A DNA stretch of 59,212 nt, from NCBI GenBank assembly GCA_017561025.1, contig JAFZDU010000060.1, forward strand, positions 1-59,212, written 5' to 3'. This document shows, piece after piece, positions 16,695 to 27,219 of the stretch; the first letter of the stretch is position 1; each line of letters begins with the position of its first letter. The position numbers were made by a program, and so were the translations under genes. The notes beneath the pieces were generated by a model, which worked only from the letters and a program-made list of their open reading frames with translations, did no database searches and was not told the DNA's origin. The DNA is from Bacteroidales bacterium. GTDB taxonomy: Bacteria > Bacteroidota > Bacteroidia > Bacteroidales > F082.

Positions 16695-17771
16695 TTGGGG
16701 AAGAACATATTAATTTGTCCATTAAACTGGGGCTTAGGCCATGCCACCCGTTGCGTTCCTATCATCAAGGGGCTTTTGGATTTAGGGCAGAATCCTATCA
16801 TAGCAGCCGACAAAGCTCCTCTGTCGTTTCTACAAAAAGCATTTCCAGAACTAGAAATCATCAAGCTGCCAGGCTTCGACCCTATATACAGCAAGGGCAA
16901 CTCTCAGGTTTTCAAACTGCTCACATCAATTCCTGGCGCATTTGCTGACTTCAAAAACGAACATCGCGAACTCGAGACAATAGTCAACGATTACAATATC
17001 GACATTGTGATTTCAGACAACAGATTCGGATGCTGGAGCGAGAACGTGCATTCTGTATTCATGACTCACCAGCTTCATATACAAACTCCTAGCTTTTTCC
17101 GATGGACATATCCAATAATAAACAAAATCAACAACAACTACATAAAGCACTACGATGAACTATGGATTCCTGACGAAGAAAACGAGCCTTCATTATCAGG
17201 AATATTAGCTCATCCTGCCGACATAAAAATCAAGACCAGCTACATCGGATTGTTAAGCCGTTTCCCATCAGATTACCAAGATGATGAAAAAGACATAGAT
17301 TATCTGGTGATCTTGTCAGGACCAGAGCCTCAACGTTCCATCTTTGAAAACATCATAGTCAGACAAGCATCTGATATTGATGGAAGAATCGTCATTTTAA
17401 GAGCCAAGCCAAACCAGAATGACTTGCCTTATAATATTCCAGACAACGTGACATTCTTCAATCATGCCGACGACGACTTCTTTGTGGAACTTATCGCAAA
17501 ATCAAAGAATATCATATGCCGCGGCGGCTACTCTTCCTTGATGGACCTGATATGCCTCAACAGAAGCGCCTACCTCGTCCCTACTCCAGGACAGACCGAA
17601 CAAGAATATCTTGCCGACTATCTAACAAAAAAAGGATTGTTCAACAGCTGCAGGCAGAAGAACTTCAAGCTTAAGAATGTAAACTGCAGACAATCTCTTG
17701 ATGAAGGCAATTTCCCTAAAACCAACAAACATCTCACGGAATTTTTAGAGAAGTGGTTGGAAAATCTTTAA
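16695..17771 (+). CDS. GT28-like glycosyltransferase (UDP-glycosyltransferase superfamily)
   Basis: A 358-residue GT-B protein. The N-terminus MGKNILICPLNWGLGHATRC is the nucleotide-sugar glycosyltransferase start seen in MurG-like and related UDP-glycosyltransferases. The C-terminal half has the donor site CRGGYSSLMDL with PGQTEQEYLADYL. It probably transfers a sugar to a lipid or surface polymer at the inner membrane; the acceptor is unknown. The start is TTG at 16695: no ATG lies in frame between the promoter box and this codon, and the GLGH loop needs to be near residue 13. lgt follows after 32 bases, probably in the same transcript. It is not MurG itself, whose conserved motifs differ. 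Confidence 0.75.
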   Translation: MGKNILICPLNWGLGHATRCVPIIKGLLDLGQNPIIAADKAPLSFLQKAFPELEIIKLPGFDPIYSKGNSQVFKLLTSIPGAFADFKNEHRELETIVNDYNIDIVISDNRFGCWSENVHSVFMTHQLHIQTPSFFRWTYPIINKINNNYIKHYDELWIPDEENEPSLSGILAHPADIKIKTSYIGLLSRFPSDYQDDEKDIDYLVILSGPEPQRSIFENIIVRQASDIDGRIVILRAKPNQNDLPYNIPDNVTFFNHADDDFFVELIAKSKNIICRGGYSSLMDLICLNRSAYLVPTPGQTEQEYLADYLTKKGLFNSCRQKNFKLKNVNCRQSLDEGNFPKTNKHLTEFLEKWLENL

Positions 17772-17803
17772 AAAAAATTATTTTTGCAAAAAATTAAAAT
17801 ATC

Positions 17804-18613
17804 ATGACACTTAATTATGTTGTTTGGGATGTTAATCCATACATTTTCCACATAGGCGAACGTCCTATTGCTTGGTACGGACTTTTATGGGCAATGGTAT
17901 TCATCATTGGCTATTACATCATGAAAAACATTTTCAAGAGAGAGAAAATTGGCGAAGAGCAGCTTGACAAATTATTGATGTACATGCTCATTTCCAGTAT
18001 CGTTGGCGCTCGCTTAGGCCACTGCCTCTTCTATGAACCGGAATATTATTTTGCAGACCCAATCAAATTCTTGTATGTATGGGAAGGCGGACTTGCGAGT
18101 CACGGCGGAGCCATAGGCATCTTAATTGGACTTTACATATATGCAAAAAAAGTCAACAAGCCATACATCTGGATTTTAGACAGGATTGTGGTTCCGACAG
18201 CCATCGGAGGAGCATTGATACGCATGGGAAACCTCATGAACTCAGAGATATACGGACAGCCTACAACTCTTCCATGGGGATTCAAATTCGTAAGAGACTA
18301 TCCTGTAGGCATGCCTATCGAAAACATTCCTGCATGCCATCCTACTCAGATTTACGAAGCACTTTTCTGCGTGGCAGTCTTCATCTACCTTTTACATGCA
18401 TACTACAAACAAGACATGGGCAGCAAACGTCCTGGTTTCATGTTCGGAATATTTTTGATTGTCGTTTTCGGTTCAAGAATAATGATTGAATTCATCAAAA
18501 ACCATCAGGTTGCCTTTGAAGATAACATGATGTTGGATATGGGACAATGGCTCAGCATTCCATTCGTGATTGCAGGAATATGGCTGGTGTTTTTCAAAAG
18601 CAGGAAAGCTTGA
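17804..18613 (+). CDS. lgt: Prolipoprotein diacylglyceryl transferase
   Basis: A 269-residue inner-membrane protein with about seven transmembrane segments. Signature motifs are GGLASHGGAIG (residues about 95-105) and RMGNLMNSEIYGQP, which contains the catalytic-region Arg and Asn of the Lgt family. It moves diacylglycerol from phosphatidylglycerol to the lipobox cysteine of prolipoproteins. The window encodes at least one clear lipoprotein substrate candidate (the transglutaminase-like protein at 48.3-50.9 kb). It follows the glycosyltransferase gene and ends before a strong terminator shared with the convergent DUF2723 gene. Confidence 0.95.
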   Translation: MTLNYVVWDVNPYIFHIGERPIAWYGLLWAMVFIIGYYIMKNIFKREKIGEEQLDKLLMYMLISSIVGARLGHCLFYEPEYYFADPIKFLYVWEGGLASHGGAIGILIGLYIYAKKVNKPYIWILDRIVVPTAIGGALIRMGNLMNSEIYGQPTTLPWGFKFVRDYPVGMPIENIPACHPTQIYEALFCVAVFIYLLHAYYKQDMGSKRPGFMFGIFLIVVFGSRIMIEFIKNHQVAFEDNMMLDMGQWLSIPFVIAGIWLVFFKSRKA

Positions 18614-18687
18614 TTTTAAACTAAAGCCGTCGAGCCAAGACTATTAAACAAAAAGCAGTACTCACTATGGCTCATGAAAGTCATAAT

Positions 18688-18735
18688 AAAAAAAATCTCA
18701 GGACCTTGAATAATTTAAGTCCTGAGATTTTTTAT
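18688..18735. terminator. Bidirectional intrinsic terminator
   Basis: AAATCTCAGGAC (about 18692-18703) pairs with GTCCTGAGATTT (18719-18730). A run precedes and T run follows the stem, so it can end lgt (plus) and the DUF2723 gene (minus). Confidence 0.85.
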
Positions 18736-18756
18736 TTTCAAGCTAATTCTTTGTCT

Positions 18757-21700
18757 TTAATTAAAAAGGTACATGAATTTACCGAATTCCTCTTCTAATG
18801 TGTTTTCCAATCTCATATTAAGTTCAATGCGATTACCTCTTTTCGCGACATTACTCATTTCGTTTATCATCGCGAGGTTTTCACGTATAGTCTCTGCATA
18901 ATAAGGAATGAATCTAACATCCAATTCACTGAAGTAACGCAAATTATCAAGACAATTAGCCACTATTTTATTAATAATTTCATCACCTTTTGCAGCAGCA
19001 CCTGCCTTGTAATATACTTCAGGATAAGACAACATATAGAAATCGTATGGAATCTTTTCATCTGGGAAGAATTCAAGACATCTGTCGAGAACTGCAACAG
19101 CAGAATCATTCTGTCCTCTGTTAACAAGCGATTGAGCAAGACGCATATAAGCTTGTTTTACAAACAAAAGGTTACGGCGACTTTCTGGGTCAACAGCAAC
19201 ACCTTCTTTATTAAGGTTACCCCATCTGATATCGTCAGCCATGAGCAACTCATATGAACCTTCAATGTAAACGCCACCTGCATCTTTATGATAATCAGCA
19301 GCCAATACAGGCATAAAACGATGTGAAAGACCTTCTTGATGTAAATATTTATCTATACCCAATACGTTCTTTATATCGCTCAAGCTTGTAAAGTAAACAG
19401 CGCGTGACCAGTCGTTTGTTGCCATGAAGTCGAGAAGCATCAAGTCGTTCTTATATAGATAGCCAACATTATCAGGTATTCTCCATACTATCTCATCAAC
19501 GATTTGATCTTTCATGCTTTCTGGAACTATTCCATTACGAACAACAGCATCCTTATCAATAGTAAGCTTAAGGTTACGAGCTGGCAAGTAATTCATCTTA
19601 TCACCAGTAACAGTTGAAACCTTAGTTCTTACATTATCACTCTTTATAAAATCTATTGCATCTTTAAGTTCCACAGGACCTTCAAACACCTCTTGGATAA
19701 AGATAGGTTCATTGACGCCATTGTCATATTGTTCAGGAGTTAACGAAAGTGGAAGTCGCTCTGACTCATATTGTTTGCGTCCCATCTGGTGAACGTACCA
19801 ATAACCTGAAGAAAGCATATAGTTACATACTCTAACATCAGTACGATAGCCTTCTACTTCCTGTACATACCACAATGGGAATGTGTCGTTGTCACCTCTT
19901 GTAAAAATAACAGCATTTTCAGGTAGGTTCTTAAGATAGTTCTTGCCCCAGTCTAATGCAGAAGTCTTGTCAGAACGATTGTGTCCTTCCCATCCTGATG
20001 CAGCCATAACAGTTGGAACTGAAAGACATAATACGAATGCCACAACTGCAACAGCCATTTTGTTTTTCATAACTTTCTGCAACATTTCCACAATACTGAT
20101 GAGTCCTATTCCAATCCAGATACAGAATGCGTAGAATGAACCAGCATATGCATAGTCACGTTCACGTGGCTGATATGGTGTCTGGTTAAGATATATAACG
20201 ATTGCGAGACCTGTCATGAAGAACAACAAGAACACGACCCAAGAATTTTTCATATCCTTTTTGATATGATAGAAAAGACCTATCAAACCTAAAATCAAAG
20301 GCAAGAAATAGAATTCAGTATGGCCTGAATTTGTCATTGATCTTGGAAGATTATCCTGATCGCCTAAACGTGCATTGTCGATAAATCCTATACCGCTGAC
20401 CCAATTGCCGTTTTCCAATTCACCATGACCCTGAATATCATTTTGACGACCAACGAAATTCCACATGAAATAACGCCAGTACATATGATTACATTGATAT
20501 CCTATAAAGAACTTTATATTCTGCACAAATGTAGGACGCAATACGGTTTCTTTTGTTCCGTCAGATCTCTTCATCGTAACAGGAACCATCTTTGACTTAT
20601 CAATATATTGATTATAAGTGCTAATGTATGATGATTTGGTTCCATTCCACATACGAGGGAATATTGTCATGACATTATCATCATAAATCGGATCTGTTCC
20701 TTCTCTCTTGTCTGTTATGACATATTTGCCTTTAGCTTCGTCTCTAACATAAATCGGACTGCTGCTATTGGCATCGTATGGTTTTGCCATATAATATGGA
20801 CCGTAGAGGAGCGGCCAGCTTCCATATTGTTCACGTTTGAGATATGAAAGCATAGAAACTGCCTCACTAGGCTCATTTTCATTAATAGGTGTATTTGCAT
20901 TAGCACGAATAACGAGCATAAAGAATGATGAATAACCTATTAATATAAACATGAATGAAAGCACTGCTGTATTGAGAAGCACCATCTTGTATTTATTGGT
21001 GAAATAAATTCCAGCTACTATGAGTGCAATAAGGAGCATGAAATACACTATGGTACCCAAGTTGAACGGCGCGCCTAAGGAGTTCACGAAGAAAAGCTCG
21101 AATTTACCGCATATAGATACCACTGCAGGAATAAGCATTACCTGAATGAATCCTACCAAAAGCACAGAGATAATACCTGCTACAACAAAGCCTTTAAAGG
21201 TAACCTTCTTATATTTCTTGAAATAAACAATGTAAACCACAGCTGGTATACAAAGAAGATTCAAGAGGTGGACACCGATAGAAAGTCCAATAAGATAAGC
21301 TATGAATATGATCCATCTGTAATTATATGGCTGGTCTGCCACTTCTTCCCATTTCAGGATAGCCCAGAATGTAATGGCAGTGAAGAGAGACGACATAGCA
21401 TACACTTCACTTTCTACAGCAGAGAACCAGAATGTATCTGAGAAGGTATAAGCCAAAGCACCGATAACGCCAGCGCCTAATACTACGAGCTTATTTGATG
21501 AAGGAGAATTTTCACCTTCTTTCATCCACAGCTTCTTTGCCAGCAAAGTTATAGTCCAAAACAGAAATAAAATTGTAAAGCTGCTGCACAGAGCCGACAT
21601 AGAATTTATCATTAATGCGACCTTTGTTACGTCACCGAAGGCAAAAAGTGAGAAAAATCTGCCCAGCATTTGGAACAAAGGCGCTCCTGGAGGGTGTCCA

Positions 21701-21840
21701 ACTTGCAATTTATACGCTGTTGAGATGTACTCGCCGCAGTCCCACCAACTGACGGTCGACTCCAATGTAAGGAAGTAAACGATGGTTGCAATCAAAAAGA
21801 CGCACCATCCTACAATGTTGTTTAACTTTTTGAAACTCAT
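18757..21840 (-). CDS. DUF2723 membrane protein (GT-C fold, possible protein O-mannosyltransferase)
   Basis: A 1027-residue protein. About 12 transmembrane helices occupy residues 1-620, followed by a soluble C-terminal region (about 630-1027) with TPR-like helices (AYMRLAQSLVNRGQNDSAVA). The first loop has SWWDCGEYISTAYKLQVGHP then PGAPLF, the DUF2723/TMEM260 signature with acidic residues expected at a GT-C active site. Human TMEM260 of the same family is a protein O-mannosyltransferase, so a role in adding glycans to periplasmic or secreted proteins is a reasonable inference. It is transcribed alone, from a promoter at 21890-21919, divergent from tRNA-Gln. Confidence 0.8.
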   Translation of the reverse strand: MSFKKLNNIVGWCVFLIATIVYFLTLESTVSWWDCGEYISTAYKLQVGHPPGAPLFQMLGRFFSLFAFGDVTKVALMINSMSALCSSFTILFLFWTITLLAKKLWMKEGENSPSSNKLVVLGAGVIGALAYTFSDTFWFSAVESEVYAMSSLFTAITFWAILKWEEVADQPYNYRWIIFIAYLIGLSIGVHLLNLLCIPAVVYIVYFKKYKKVTFKGFVVAGIISVLLVGFIQVMLIPAVVSICGKFELFFVNSLGAPFNLGTIVYFMLLIALIVAGIYFTNKYKMVLLNTAVLSFMFILIGYSSFFMLVIRANANTPINENEPSEAVSMLSYLKREQYGSWPLLYGPYYMAKPYDANSSSPIYVRDEAKGKYVITDKREGTDPIYDDNVMTIFPRMWNGTKSSYISTYNQYIDKSKMVPVTMKRSDGTKETVLRPTFVQNIKFFIGYQCNHMYWRYFMWNFVGRQNDIQGHGELENGNWVSGIGFIDNARLGDQDNLPRSMTNSGHTEFYFLPLILGLIGLFYHIKKDMKNSWVVFLLFFMTGLAIVIYLNQTPYQPRERDYAYAGSFYAFCIWIGIGLISIVEMLQKVMKNKMAVAVVAFVLCLSVPTVMAASGWEGHNRSDKTSALDWGKNYLKNLPENAVIFTRGDNDTFPLWYVQEVEGYRTDVRVCNYMLSSGYWYVHQMGRKQYESERLPLSLTPEQYDNGVNEPIFIQEVFEGPVELKDAIDFIKSDNVRTKVSTVTGDKMNYLPARNLKLTIDKDAVVRNGIVPESMKDQIVDEIVWRIPDNVGYLYKNDLMLLDFMATNDWSRAVYFTSLSDIKNVLGIDKYLHQEGLSHRFMPVLAADYHKDAGGVYIEGSYELLMADDIRWGNLNKEGVAVDPESRRNLLFVKQAYMRLAQSLVNRGQNDSAVAVLDRCLEFFPDEKIPYDFYMLSYPEVYYKAGAAAKGDEIINKIVANCLDNLRYFSELDVRFIPYYAETIRENLAMINEMSNVAKRGNRIELNMRLENTLEEEFGKFMYLFN

Positions 21841-21889
21841 TAGTATAAGTATTTTATTATTGTTCTAAAACATATTAACTTAGAATTTG

Positions 21890-21919
21890 CAAAGATATTT
21901 TATTTTTTGATTTAAACAA
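21890..21919 (-). promoter_or_regulatory. Promoter of the DUF2723 gene
   Basis: Minus-strand TATCTTTG (21890-21897) with TTG (21917-21919) 19 bases upstream, about 50 bases before the ATG. Confidence 0.65.
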
Positions 21920-21984
21920 GCTAAATTTTACTATTAATAATAGGTGTAAAAAAAAATTAAAAAAAATTAAAAATTTTTCATTTT

Positions 21985-22018
21985 TTTGTTGCGTGTATAA
22001 AAAAAAGCTGTATCTTTG
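21985..22018 (+). promoter_or_regulatory. Promoter of tRNA-Gln
   Basis: TTTG/TTG at 21985-21991 and TATCTTTG at 22011-22018, with 19 bases between TTG and the -7 box. Transcription would start about 25 bases before the tRNA. Confidence 0.7.
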
Positions 22019-22047
22019 CACTCACATTCAAGATATGAAATAATGAT

Positions 22048-22118
22048 TGTCGAATGGTGTAATGGTAGCACTGCAGATTTTGGTTCTGCCTGTCAAGGTT
22101 CGAATCCTTGTTCGACAA
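22048..22118 (+). tRNA. tRNA-Gln (anticodon TTG)
   Basis: A cloverleaf can be drawn. The acceptor stem TGTCGAA (22048-22054) pairs with TTCGACA (22111-22117) and the discriminator is A. The anticodon stem GCAGA/TCTGC encloses the loop TTTTGGT with anticodon TTG. The T-arm is CAAGG-TTCGAAT-CCTTG. CCA is not encoded. The 71-nt length and the T1-A72 pair fit bacterial tRNA-Gln. It lies ahead of rimP-nusA-infB and may be transcribed separately because of the terminator that follows. Confidence 0.95.
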
Positions 22119-22132
22119 CAAATTAAAAAATT

Positions 22133-22165
22133 AAAGACCTGCTACGGAATGTAACAGGTTTTTTT
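22133..22165 (+). terminator. Intrinsic terminator after tRNA-Gln
   Basis: AAAGACCTG (22133-22141) pairs with CAGGTTTTT (22155-22163) with one G-T pair, then a T run. It would separate the tRNA from rimP, which starts at 22180; partial read-through is possible because no obvious promoter is seen in the remaining 15 bases. Confidence 0.75.
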
Positions 22166-22179
22166 ATTGCTATAATAAA

Positions 22180-22641
22180 ATGATAACAAAGGAACAAATA
22201 ATCGAATTAGCATCAGAGGCATTAGAAAACACAGACCGTTTCGTCGTTGACTTAACAGTCTCAAAAAGCAATGTCATTTCAGTATATATCGACGCCGATA
22301 GCTCTGTTACAATAGACCACTGCGTCGAGTTAAGCCGTTTTATCGAAGGTCGTCTCGACAGAGAAGTTGAGGATTACGAACTAAGCGTTTCATCAGCAGG
22401 CATCGACTATCCTTTGTTAAAACATCGTCAGCTGAACAAATATATCGAGAAAGAACTTGAAATCACCAATAAGGAAGGTATCAAGAAAGTATACAAACTC
22501 GTATCATTCAACGAAGAACAGCTCAACGTTCAGGAAGCCGTAATCAAGAAATTAGGCAAATTGAAGAAAATCGTTTACACTGACGCAAGCGAATTACTTT
22601 TCAACGATATTAAAGAAATAAAACCATACATTAACTTTTAA
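22180..22641 (+). CDS. rimP: Ribosome maturation factor RimP
   Basis: A 153-residue protein of the RimP/YhbC family. The N-terminal alpha-beta domain contains VISVYIDADSSVTIDHCVEL and SRFIEGRLD, with the conserved YELSVSSAGIDYPL; the C-terminal SH3-like barrel covers about 85-153. It assists 30S subunit maturation. It is the first gene of the classical rimP-nusA-infB operon, with nusA 14 bases downstream. Confidence 0.95.
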   Translation: MITKEQIIELASEALENTDRFVVDLTVSKSNVISVYIDADSSVTIDHCVELSRFIEGRLDREVEDYELSVSSAGIDYPLLKHRQLNKYIEKELEITNKEGIKKVYKLVSFNEEQLNVQEAVIKKLGKLKKIVYTDASELLFNDIKEIKPYINF

Positions 22642-22655
22642 GTTTATTAAATCAC

Positions 22656-23912
22656 ATGGAAATATCAAACTTAATCGACACCTTTTCTGAATTTAAGGAA
22701 TTCAAGAATATCGACCGCGAAGAAATGATGCACATCATCGAGGATGTGTTCAAGGCAATGCTCGCAAAGAAATACGGCAGCGATGAGTATTTCGAAATCG
22801 TTGTCAATACTGACAAAGGTATTCTCGAAGTTTACCACAACCGCAAAGTTGTTGAAGACGGCGAAGTTGAAGATCCGCTCAGCGAAATATCATACTCAGA
22901 AGCTATCAAGATCGAACCTGACTTCGAAGTTGGAGAAGAAGTTTCAGAAGTTGTTGACATCAAGGATTTCGGAAGAAGAGAAATCTTGGCAATACGTCAA
23001 AACCTTCAGACCAAGGTCATGGAGTTTGAAAAAGAAAACATCTTCTTGAAATATAAAGATAAGGTTGGTGAAATAATCACTGCAGAAGTATATCAAGTAT
23101 GGCGTAAAGAAATATTAATCGTTGACGAAGACGGCATCGAGTTGGTACTTCCTAAAGTTGAACAGATACCTTCCGACAACTATAAGAAAGGCGACACAAT
23201 CAGAGCTATCGTCAAGAGCGTTGAAAACAAAAACGGTTCTCCTGTCATCATCTTGTCAAGAACATCAGAAATCTTCTTGCAACGTCTGTTCGAAATGGAA
23301 GTCCCTGAAGTTTACGACGGCTTGATCACAATCCGCAAAATCGTTAGAGAACCAGGCCAAAGAGCTAAGATTGCTGTTGAATCATACGACGAACGCATCG
23401 ACCCAGTCGGAGCTTGCGTTGGTATGAAAGGCTCACGTATCCATGGTATCGTAAGAGAACTCCGCAACGAAAACATCGACGTTATCAATTATACAACAAA
23501 AGCTGACCTCTTCATCACAAGAGCTTTGAGCCCAGCAAAGATCTCTTCTATCGTTATCGACGATGCTAAGAAGGTTGCAGAAGTATATATGGAAAACGAC
23601 CAGGTAAGCCTCGCTATCGGTAAAGGCGGTTACAACATCAAACTCGCCGGAAAACTCACAGGCTATGAAATCGACGTATACCGTAACACTGAAGAAGCTG
23701 AAATGGAAGACGACGTCGACCTCAGAGAATTCATCGACGAAATCGACGAATGGGTCATCGACAGCCTCAGAAACATGGGTTGTGACACTGCTAAAGCTGT
23801 ATTGGCTTACACACCAGACGAAATCGCAACACGCGCCGACCTCGAAATTGAAACAGTATTAGACGTTATCGAAATCCTTAAAGCCGAATTCGACGACGAA
23901 GACGATCAATAA
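22656..23912 (+). CDS. nusA: Transcription termination/antitermination protein NusA
   Basis: A 418-residue protein. The N-terminal RNA-polymerase-binding domain covers about 1-130, the S1 domain about 135-200 (GEIITAEVYQVWRKEILIVD), and KH1 (VGACVGMKGSRIHGIVREL) and KH2 (VSLAIGKGGYNIKLAGKLTG) follow. The C-terminal helix-hairpin-helix-like part ends in an acidic tail (AEFDDEDDQ). It binds RNA polymerase and nascent RNA to modulate pausing and termination. Length is typical for Bacteroidota. Confidence 0.97.
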   Translation: MEISNLIDTFSEFKEFKNIDREEMMHIIEDVFKAMLAKKYGSDEYFEIVVNTDKGILEVYHNRKVVEDGEVEDPLSEISYSEAIKIEPDFEVGEEVSEVVDIKDFGRREILAIRQNLQTKVMEFEKENIFLKYKDKVGEIITAEVYQVWRKEILIVDEDGIELVLPKVEQIPSDNYKKGDTIRAIVKSVENKNGSPVIILSRTSEIFLQRLFEMEVPEVYDGLITIRKIVREPGQRAKIAVESYDERIDPVGACVGMKGSRIHGIVRELRNENIDVINYTTKADLFITRALSPAKISSIVIDDAKKVAEVYMENDQVSLAIGKGGYNIKLAGKLTGYEIDVYRNTEEAEMEDDVDLREFIDEIDEWVIDSLRNMGCDTAKAVLAYTPDEIATRADLEIETVLDVIEILKAEFDDEDDQ

Positions 23913-23966
23913 TAAAAGGTCATCAAAATAAAGAAACTAAAAAATTACTAACTAGAAAAATATTAT

Positions 23967-26900
23967 ATGTCCGAAGATTCAAAGAAAAATATCAGATTAT
24001 CTAAAGCCGCTATAGAATTCAATGTTGGAAGAGAGGTAATAGTAGAATTTCTTGGAAAGAAAGGCTACAAATTAGACTCATCGCCTAATACAAAACTTAA
24101 CGCAGAGATGTATGCCCTCCTCGTTAAAGAATATCAAGGCGAAAAAGAAGTTAAGAAAAACGCTGACCAACTCGGCAATTTCAGCTATAAAGGCAAAAGC
24201 ATCTCCGTCGAATCTACAATCAAAAACGAATTCGAAGAAGATGAAACACCTGTACGCACAGCTGAAGACAAACCTAAAGCTTCTGAAAAAGCTGTTGAAA
24301 AGAAAAAAATTCAAGAAGAAGAAACTAAGGTCATAGCTGAAGTTAAAGAAACTGAAGCTAAACCTATCGTTACCGAAACTCCTAAAGTCGAAAAGACTGA
24401 AGAAGTGAAAAAAGAAGAAACAGTAACAGTAGCTAAACAAGAAGAAAAGAAAGAATCAGTTATCGCTGAGACAAAACAAGAAATAAAAGAAGAAAGCAAA
24501 ACTGATTCTGAACCAGTAAAAAATACTGTCAATACAGAATCCAACAAGGATAATAATAATTCGGACAAAAAAAATAACGGCGGCATACAAATTACAGTGG
24601 TAGGCAAAATACCATTGGAAGACAAAAAATCTAAGGACAATAAAAACAATAAAAATAACAAACAAAACAACAATAACAATTCTGCTAAACCTGTCAACAA
24701 ACCACAGGAAAAACAGAATGTTAAACCACAACAACCCCAAGTTGCTAAACCTGAGGTGAAAACTGCGCAACCACAAGAAAACAAAAACGCTAACGTTGCT
24801 CAAAATCAGCCTAAGGAAGAAAAACCTGTCAACTTCATCCCTACTCAGGTTAAGAAGCTTGAAGGTCCAAAGATTCTTGACAAAATCGAGTTACCAACAG
24901 AGCGTAAACCTAAAGCTAAACAACCAGTTGCATCATCCGGCGACGACAGCAAAGGCTTTAATAAAGACAAGAAGAAAAAACGCAAACGTATAGGTACAGA
25001 AGGAAGCGTTGCAAATTCAAACGGCGACAATTCTAACAACAAGAACAACAACAACGCCAATGCTAACGCTAACGGCAACAACAATAAGAACAACAATAAC
25101 AAACAAGGCGGCGGCAAACCTAACGACAGCAAACCTAACGACAAACGCAAGAACGACAAGTTCAAGAAGCCTGTCAAGCCTGTCGTAGAAGAAAAAGTTG
25201 AGCTCAGCGACGAAGAAATCCAAAAACAAATTAAAGAGACTTTGGCTCGCTTGTCACCACTCGGCAAGTCAAAGACTTCAAAACACCGTCGTGAGAAACG
25301 TCACAACATAGCAAATGAGATGGAGGAAGAAAGACTCCACGAAATGGAAGAAAAGAAGATACTCAAGGTTACAGAGTTCGTTACTGCTAACGAATTGGCA
25401 AACATGATGAACACACCTGTAACAAAGGTCATCTCAACATGTATGAGCTTGGGCGTATTCGTTTCCATCAACCAACGTCTCGACGCTGAAATCCTCGCTT
25501 TAGTAGCAGAAGAATTCGGATTCAAAGTTGAGTTCATCAGCATCGACGTACAAGAAGCATTGGCAAGCAATGACGAAGAGGATAATCCAGAAGACCTCAT
25601 CCCAAGAGCTCCTATCGTAACAGTTATGGGTCACGTTGACCACGGTAAGACAAGACTTTTGGACAGCATCCGTAACGCTAACGTTGCTGCAGGCGAAGCC
25701 GGCGGTATCACACAGCACATAGGTGCTTACGAAGTTACAACAGCATCTGGCAAGAAGATCTCATTCTTGGATACTCCAGGTCACGAAGCTTTCACCGCTA
25801 TGCGTGCTCGTGGTGCTAGTCTGACCGACGTCGCTATCATCGTTATCGCAGCTGACGACAGCGTTATGCCTCAGACAGTTGAAGCTATCAACCACGCACA
25901 GGCAGCTAACGTTCCTATCGTATTCGCGATAAACAAAATAGACAAACCTACAGCCAACGTACAGAAGATTTATCAAGAGTTGGCACAAATGAATATCCTC
26001 GTTGAAGAATGGGGAGGTAAATATCAGTCACAAGAAATCTCTGCTAAACAAGGTCTCAACGTCGACAAATTGTTAGACAAGGTATTATTGGAAGCTGAAT
26101 TCCTGGACCTTAAGGCAAATCCTAAGAAAGCTGCTAAAGGTACTATCATCGAGTCAGCTTTGGACAAAGGCCGCGGCTATGTAGCTAAGATCATGGTTCA
26201 AGACGGTACTCTTAAAGTCGGTGACATGGTTCTCGCTGGAACAACATACGGCAAGGTGAAAGCTATGTTCAACGAACAGAACAAGTCTGTCAAGTCTGCA
26301 GGCCCTTCTACTCCAGTATTGATGTTAGGTCTCAACGGCGCTCCACAAGCTGGTGACAACTTCAACGTATTCGATGACGAAAAAGAAGTTAAATCAATCG
26401 TTTCACGTCGTCAACAGTTACAAAGAGAACAAGGCTTGCGTACTCAAAAACACATCACCTTGGACGAAATCGGAAGACGTATCGCTATCGGCGACTTCAA
26501 AGAACTCAACATCATCGTTAAAGCTGACGTTGACGGTTCATCAGAAGCATTGGCTGACTCTTTGTTGAAACTCTCAACACCAGAAGTACAAGTCAACGTT
26601 ATCCACAAGTCAGTTGGTGCTATCAGCGAATCAGACATCTTGTTGGCATCAGCATCAAATGCTATCATCGTTGGTTTCAACGTACGTCCAACACTCCAGG
26701 CAAGACGTCTCGCTGAGAAAGAAGAAATCGATATCCGCCTCTACTCTATCATCTATACAGCTATCGAAGAAATCAAGTCAGCTATCGAAGGTATGTTGGC
26801 TCCAGAAATCGAAGAAGTTGTTACTTGTAACATCGAAATCAGAGAGGTCTTCAACATCAGCAAGGTCGGACGTATCGCAGGTTGTATGGTTCTCGACGGC

Positions 26901-27110
26901 AAGGTCAACAGACAAACTAAGATCCGTATCATCAGAGATGGCATCGTAGTTCACACTGGTTCATTGGGTTCATTGAAACGTTACAAAGACGACGTCAAGG
27001 AAGTCAGCGCTGGTTTCGAATGCGGCTTGAACATCGACGGTTACAACGACATCAAAGTCGGCGACATCATCGAAGGCTACACAATCAAGGAAATTAGCAG
27101 AAAACTATAA
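23967..27110 (+). CDS. infB: Translation initiation factor IF-2
   Basis: A 1047-residue IF-2. The N-terminus (about 1-60) is an IF2_N-like helical piece, followed by a long low-complexity linker (about 65-430) rich in Lys, Glu and Asn with poly-Asn runs. A second IF2_N-type domain is near 470-540, then the GTPase domain with GHVDHGKT at 555-562, DTPGHE and NKID. Domains II-IV follow to a normal C-terminus ([14 protein letters not shown]). It places initiator tRNA on the ribosome. The linker is long even for this family and AT-rich at DNA level. It is the third gene of the rimP operon, after a 54-base gap. Confidence 0.97.
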   Translation: MSEDSKKNIRLSKAAIEFNVGREVIVEFLGKKGYKLDSSPNTKLNAEMYALLVKEYQGEKEVKKNADQLGNFSYKGKSISVESTIKNEFEEDETPVRTAEDKPKASEKAVEKKKIQEEETKVIAEVKETEAKPIVTETPKVEKTEEVKKEETVTVAKQEEKKESVIAETKQEIKEESKTDSEPVKNTVNTESNKDNNNSDKKNNGGIQITVVGKIPLEDKKSKDNKNNKNNKQNNNNNSAKPVNKPQEKQNVKPQQPQVAKPEVKTAQPQENKNANVAQNQPKEEKPVNFIPTQVKKLEGPKILDKIELPTERKPKAKQPVASSGDDSKGFNKDKKKKRKRIGTEGSVANSNGDNSNNKNNNNANANANGNNNKNNNNKQGGGKPNDSKPNDKRKNDKFKKPVKPVVEEKVELSDEEIQKQIKETLARLSPLGKSKTSKHRREKRHNIANEMEEERLHEMEEKKILKVTEFVTANELANMMNTPVTKVISTCMSLGVFVSINQRLDAEILALVAEEFGFKVEFISIDVQEALASNDEEDNPEDLIPRAPIVTVMGHVDHGKTRLLDSIRNANVAAGEAGGITQHIGAYEVTTASGKKISFLDTPGHEAFTAMRARGASLTDVAIIVIAADDSVMPQTVEAINHAQAANVPIVFAINKIDKPTANVQKIYQELAQMNILVEEWGGKYQSQEISAKQGLNVDKLLDKVLLEAEFLDLKANPKKAAKGTIIESALDKGRGYVAKIMVQDGTLKVGDMVLAGTTYGKVKAMFNEQNKSVKSAGPSTPVLMLGLNGAPQAGDNFNVFDDEKEVKSIVSRRQQLQREQGLRTQKHITLDEIGRRIAIGDFKELNIIVKADVDGSSEALADSLLKLSTPEVQVNVIHKSVGAISESDILLASASNAIIVGFNVRPTLQARRLAEKEEIDIRLYSIIYTAIEEIKSAIEGMLAPEIEEVVTCNIEIREVFNISKVGRIAGCMVLDGKVNRQTKIRIIRDGIVVHTGSLGSLKRYKDDVKEVSAGFECGLNIDGYNDIKVGDIIEGYTIKEISRKL

Positions 27111-27127
27111 TTTATAAGTTCAAAGTA

Positions 27128-27165
27128 AGAAGAAGGAGTCGTAGAGAAATCTATGACTCTTTCTT
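27128..27165 (+). terminator. Intrinsic terminator after infB
   Basis: AGAAGGAGTCGTAGA pairs with TCTATGACTCTTTCT around a GAAA loop. The T tract after the stem is short (TTTCTTGTA), so this is a moderate terminator. Confidence 0.6.
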
Positions 27166-27219
27166 GTATATAAAACCATAAACTAAAAACTTTTGCCGTT
27201 TTACCTTAGCTTTTCTTAT

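Noticed and set aside
24078-25267. Several long open frames on the minus strand across the infB linker
   Set aside because: They are Leu/Phe/Ser-rich reverse translations of the Lys/Asn/Glu low-complexity linker of IF-2, not genes.
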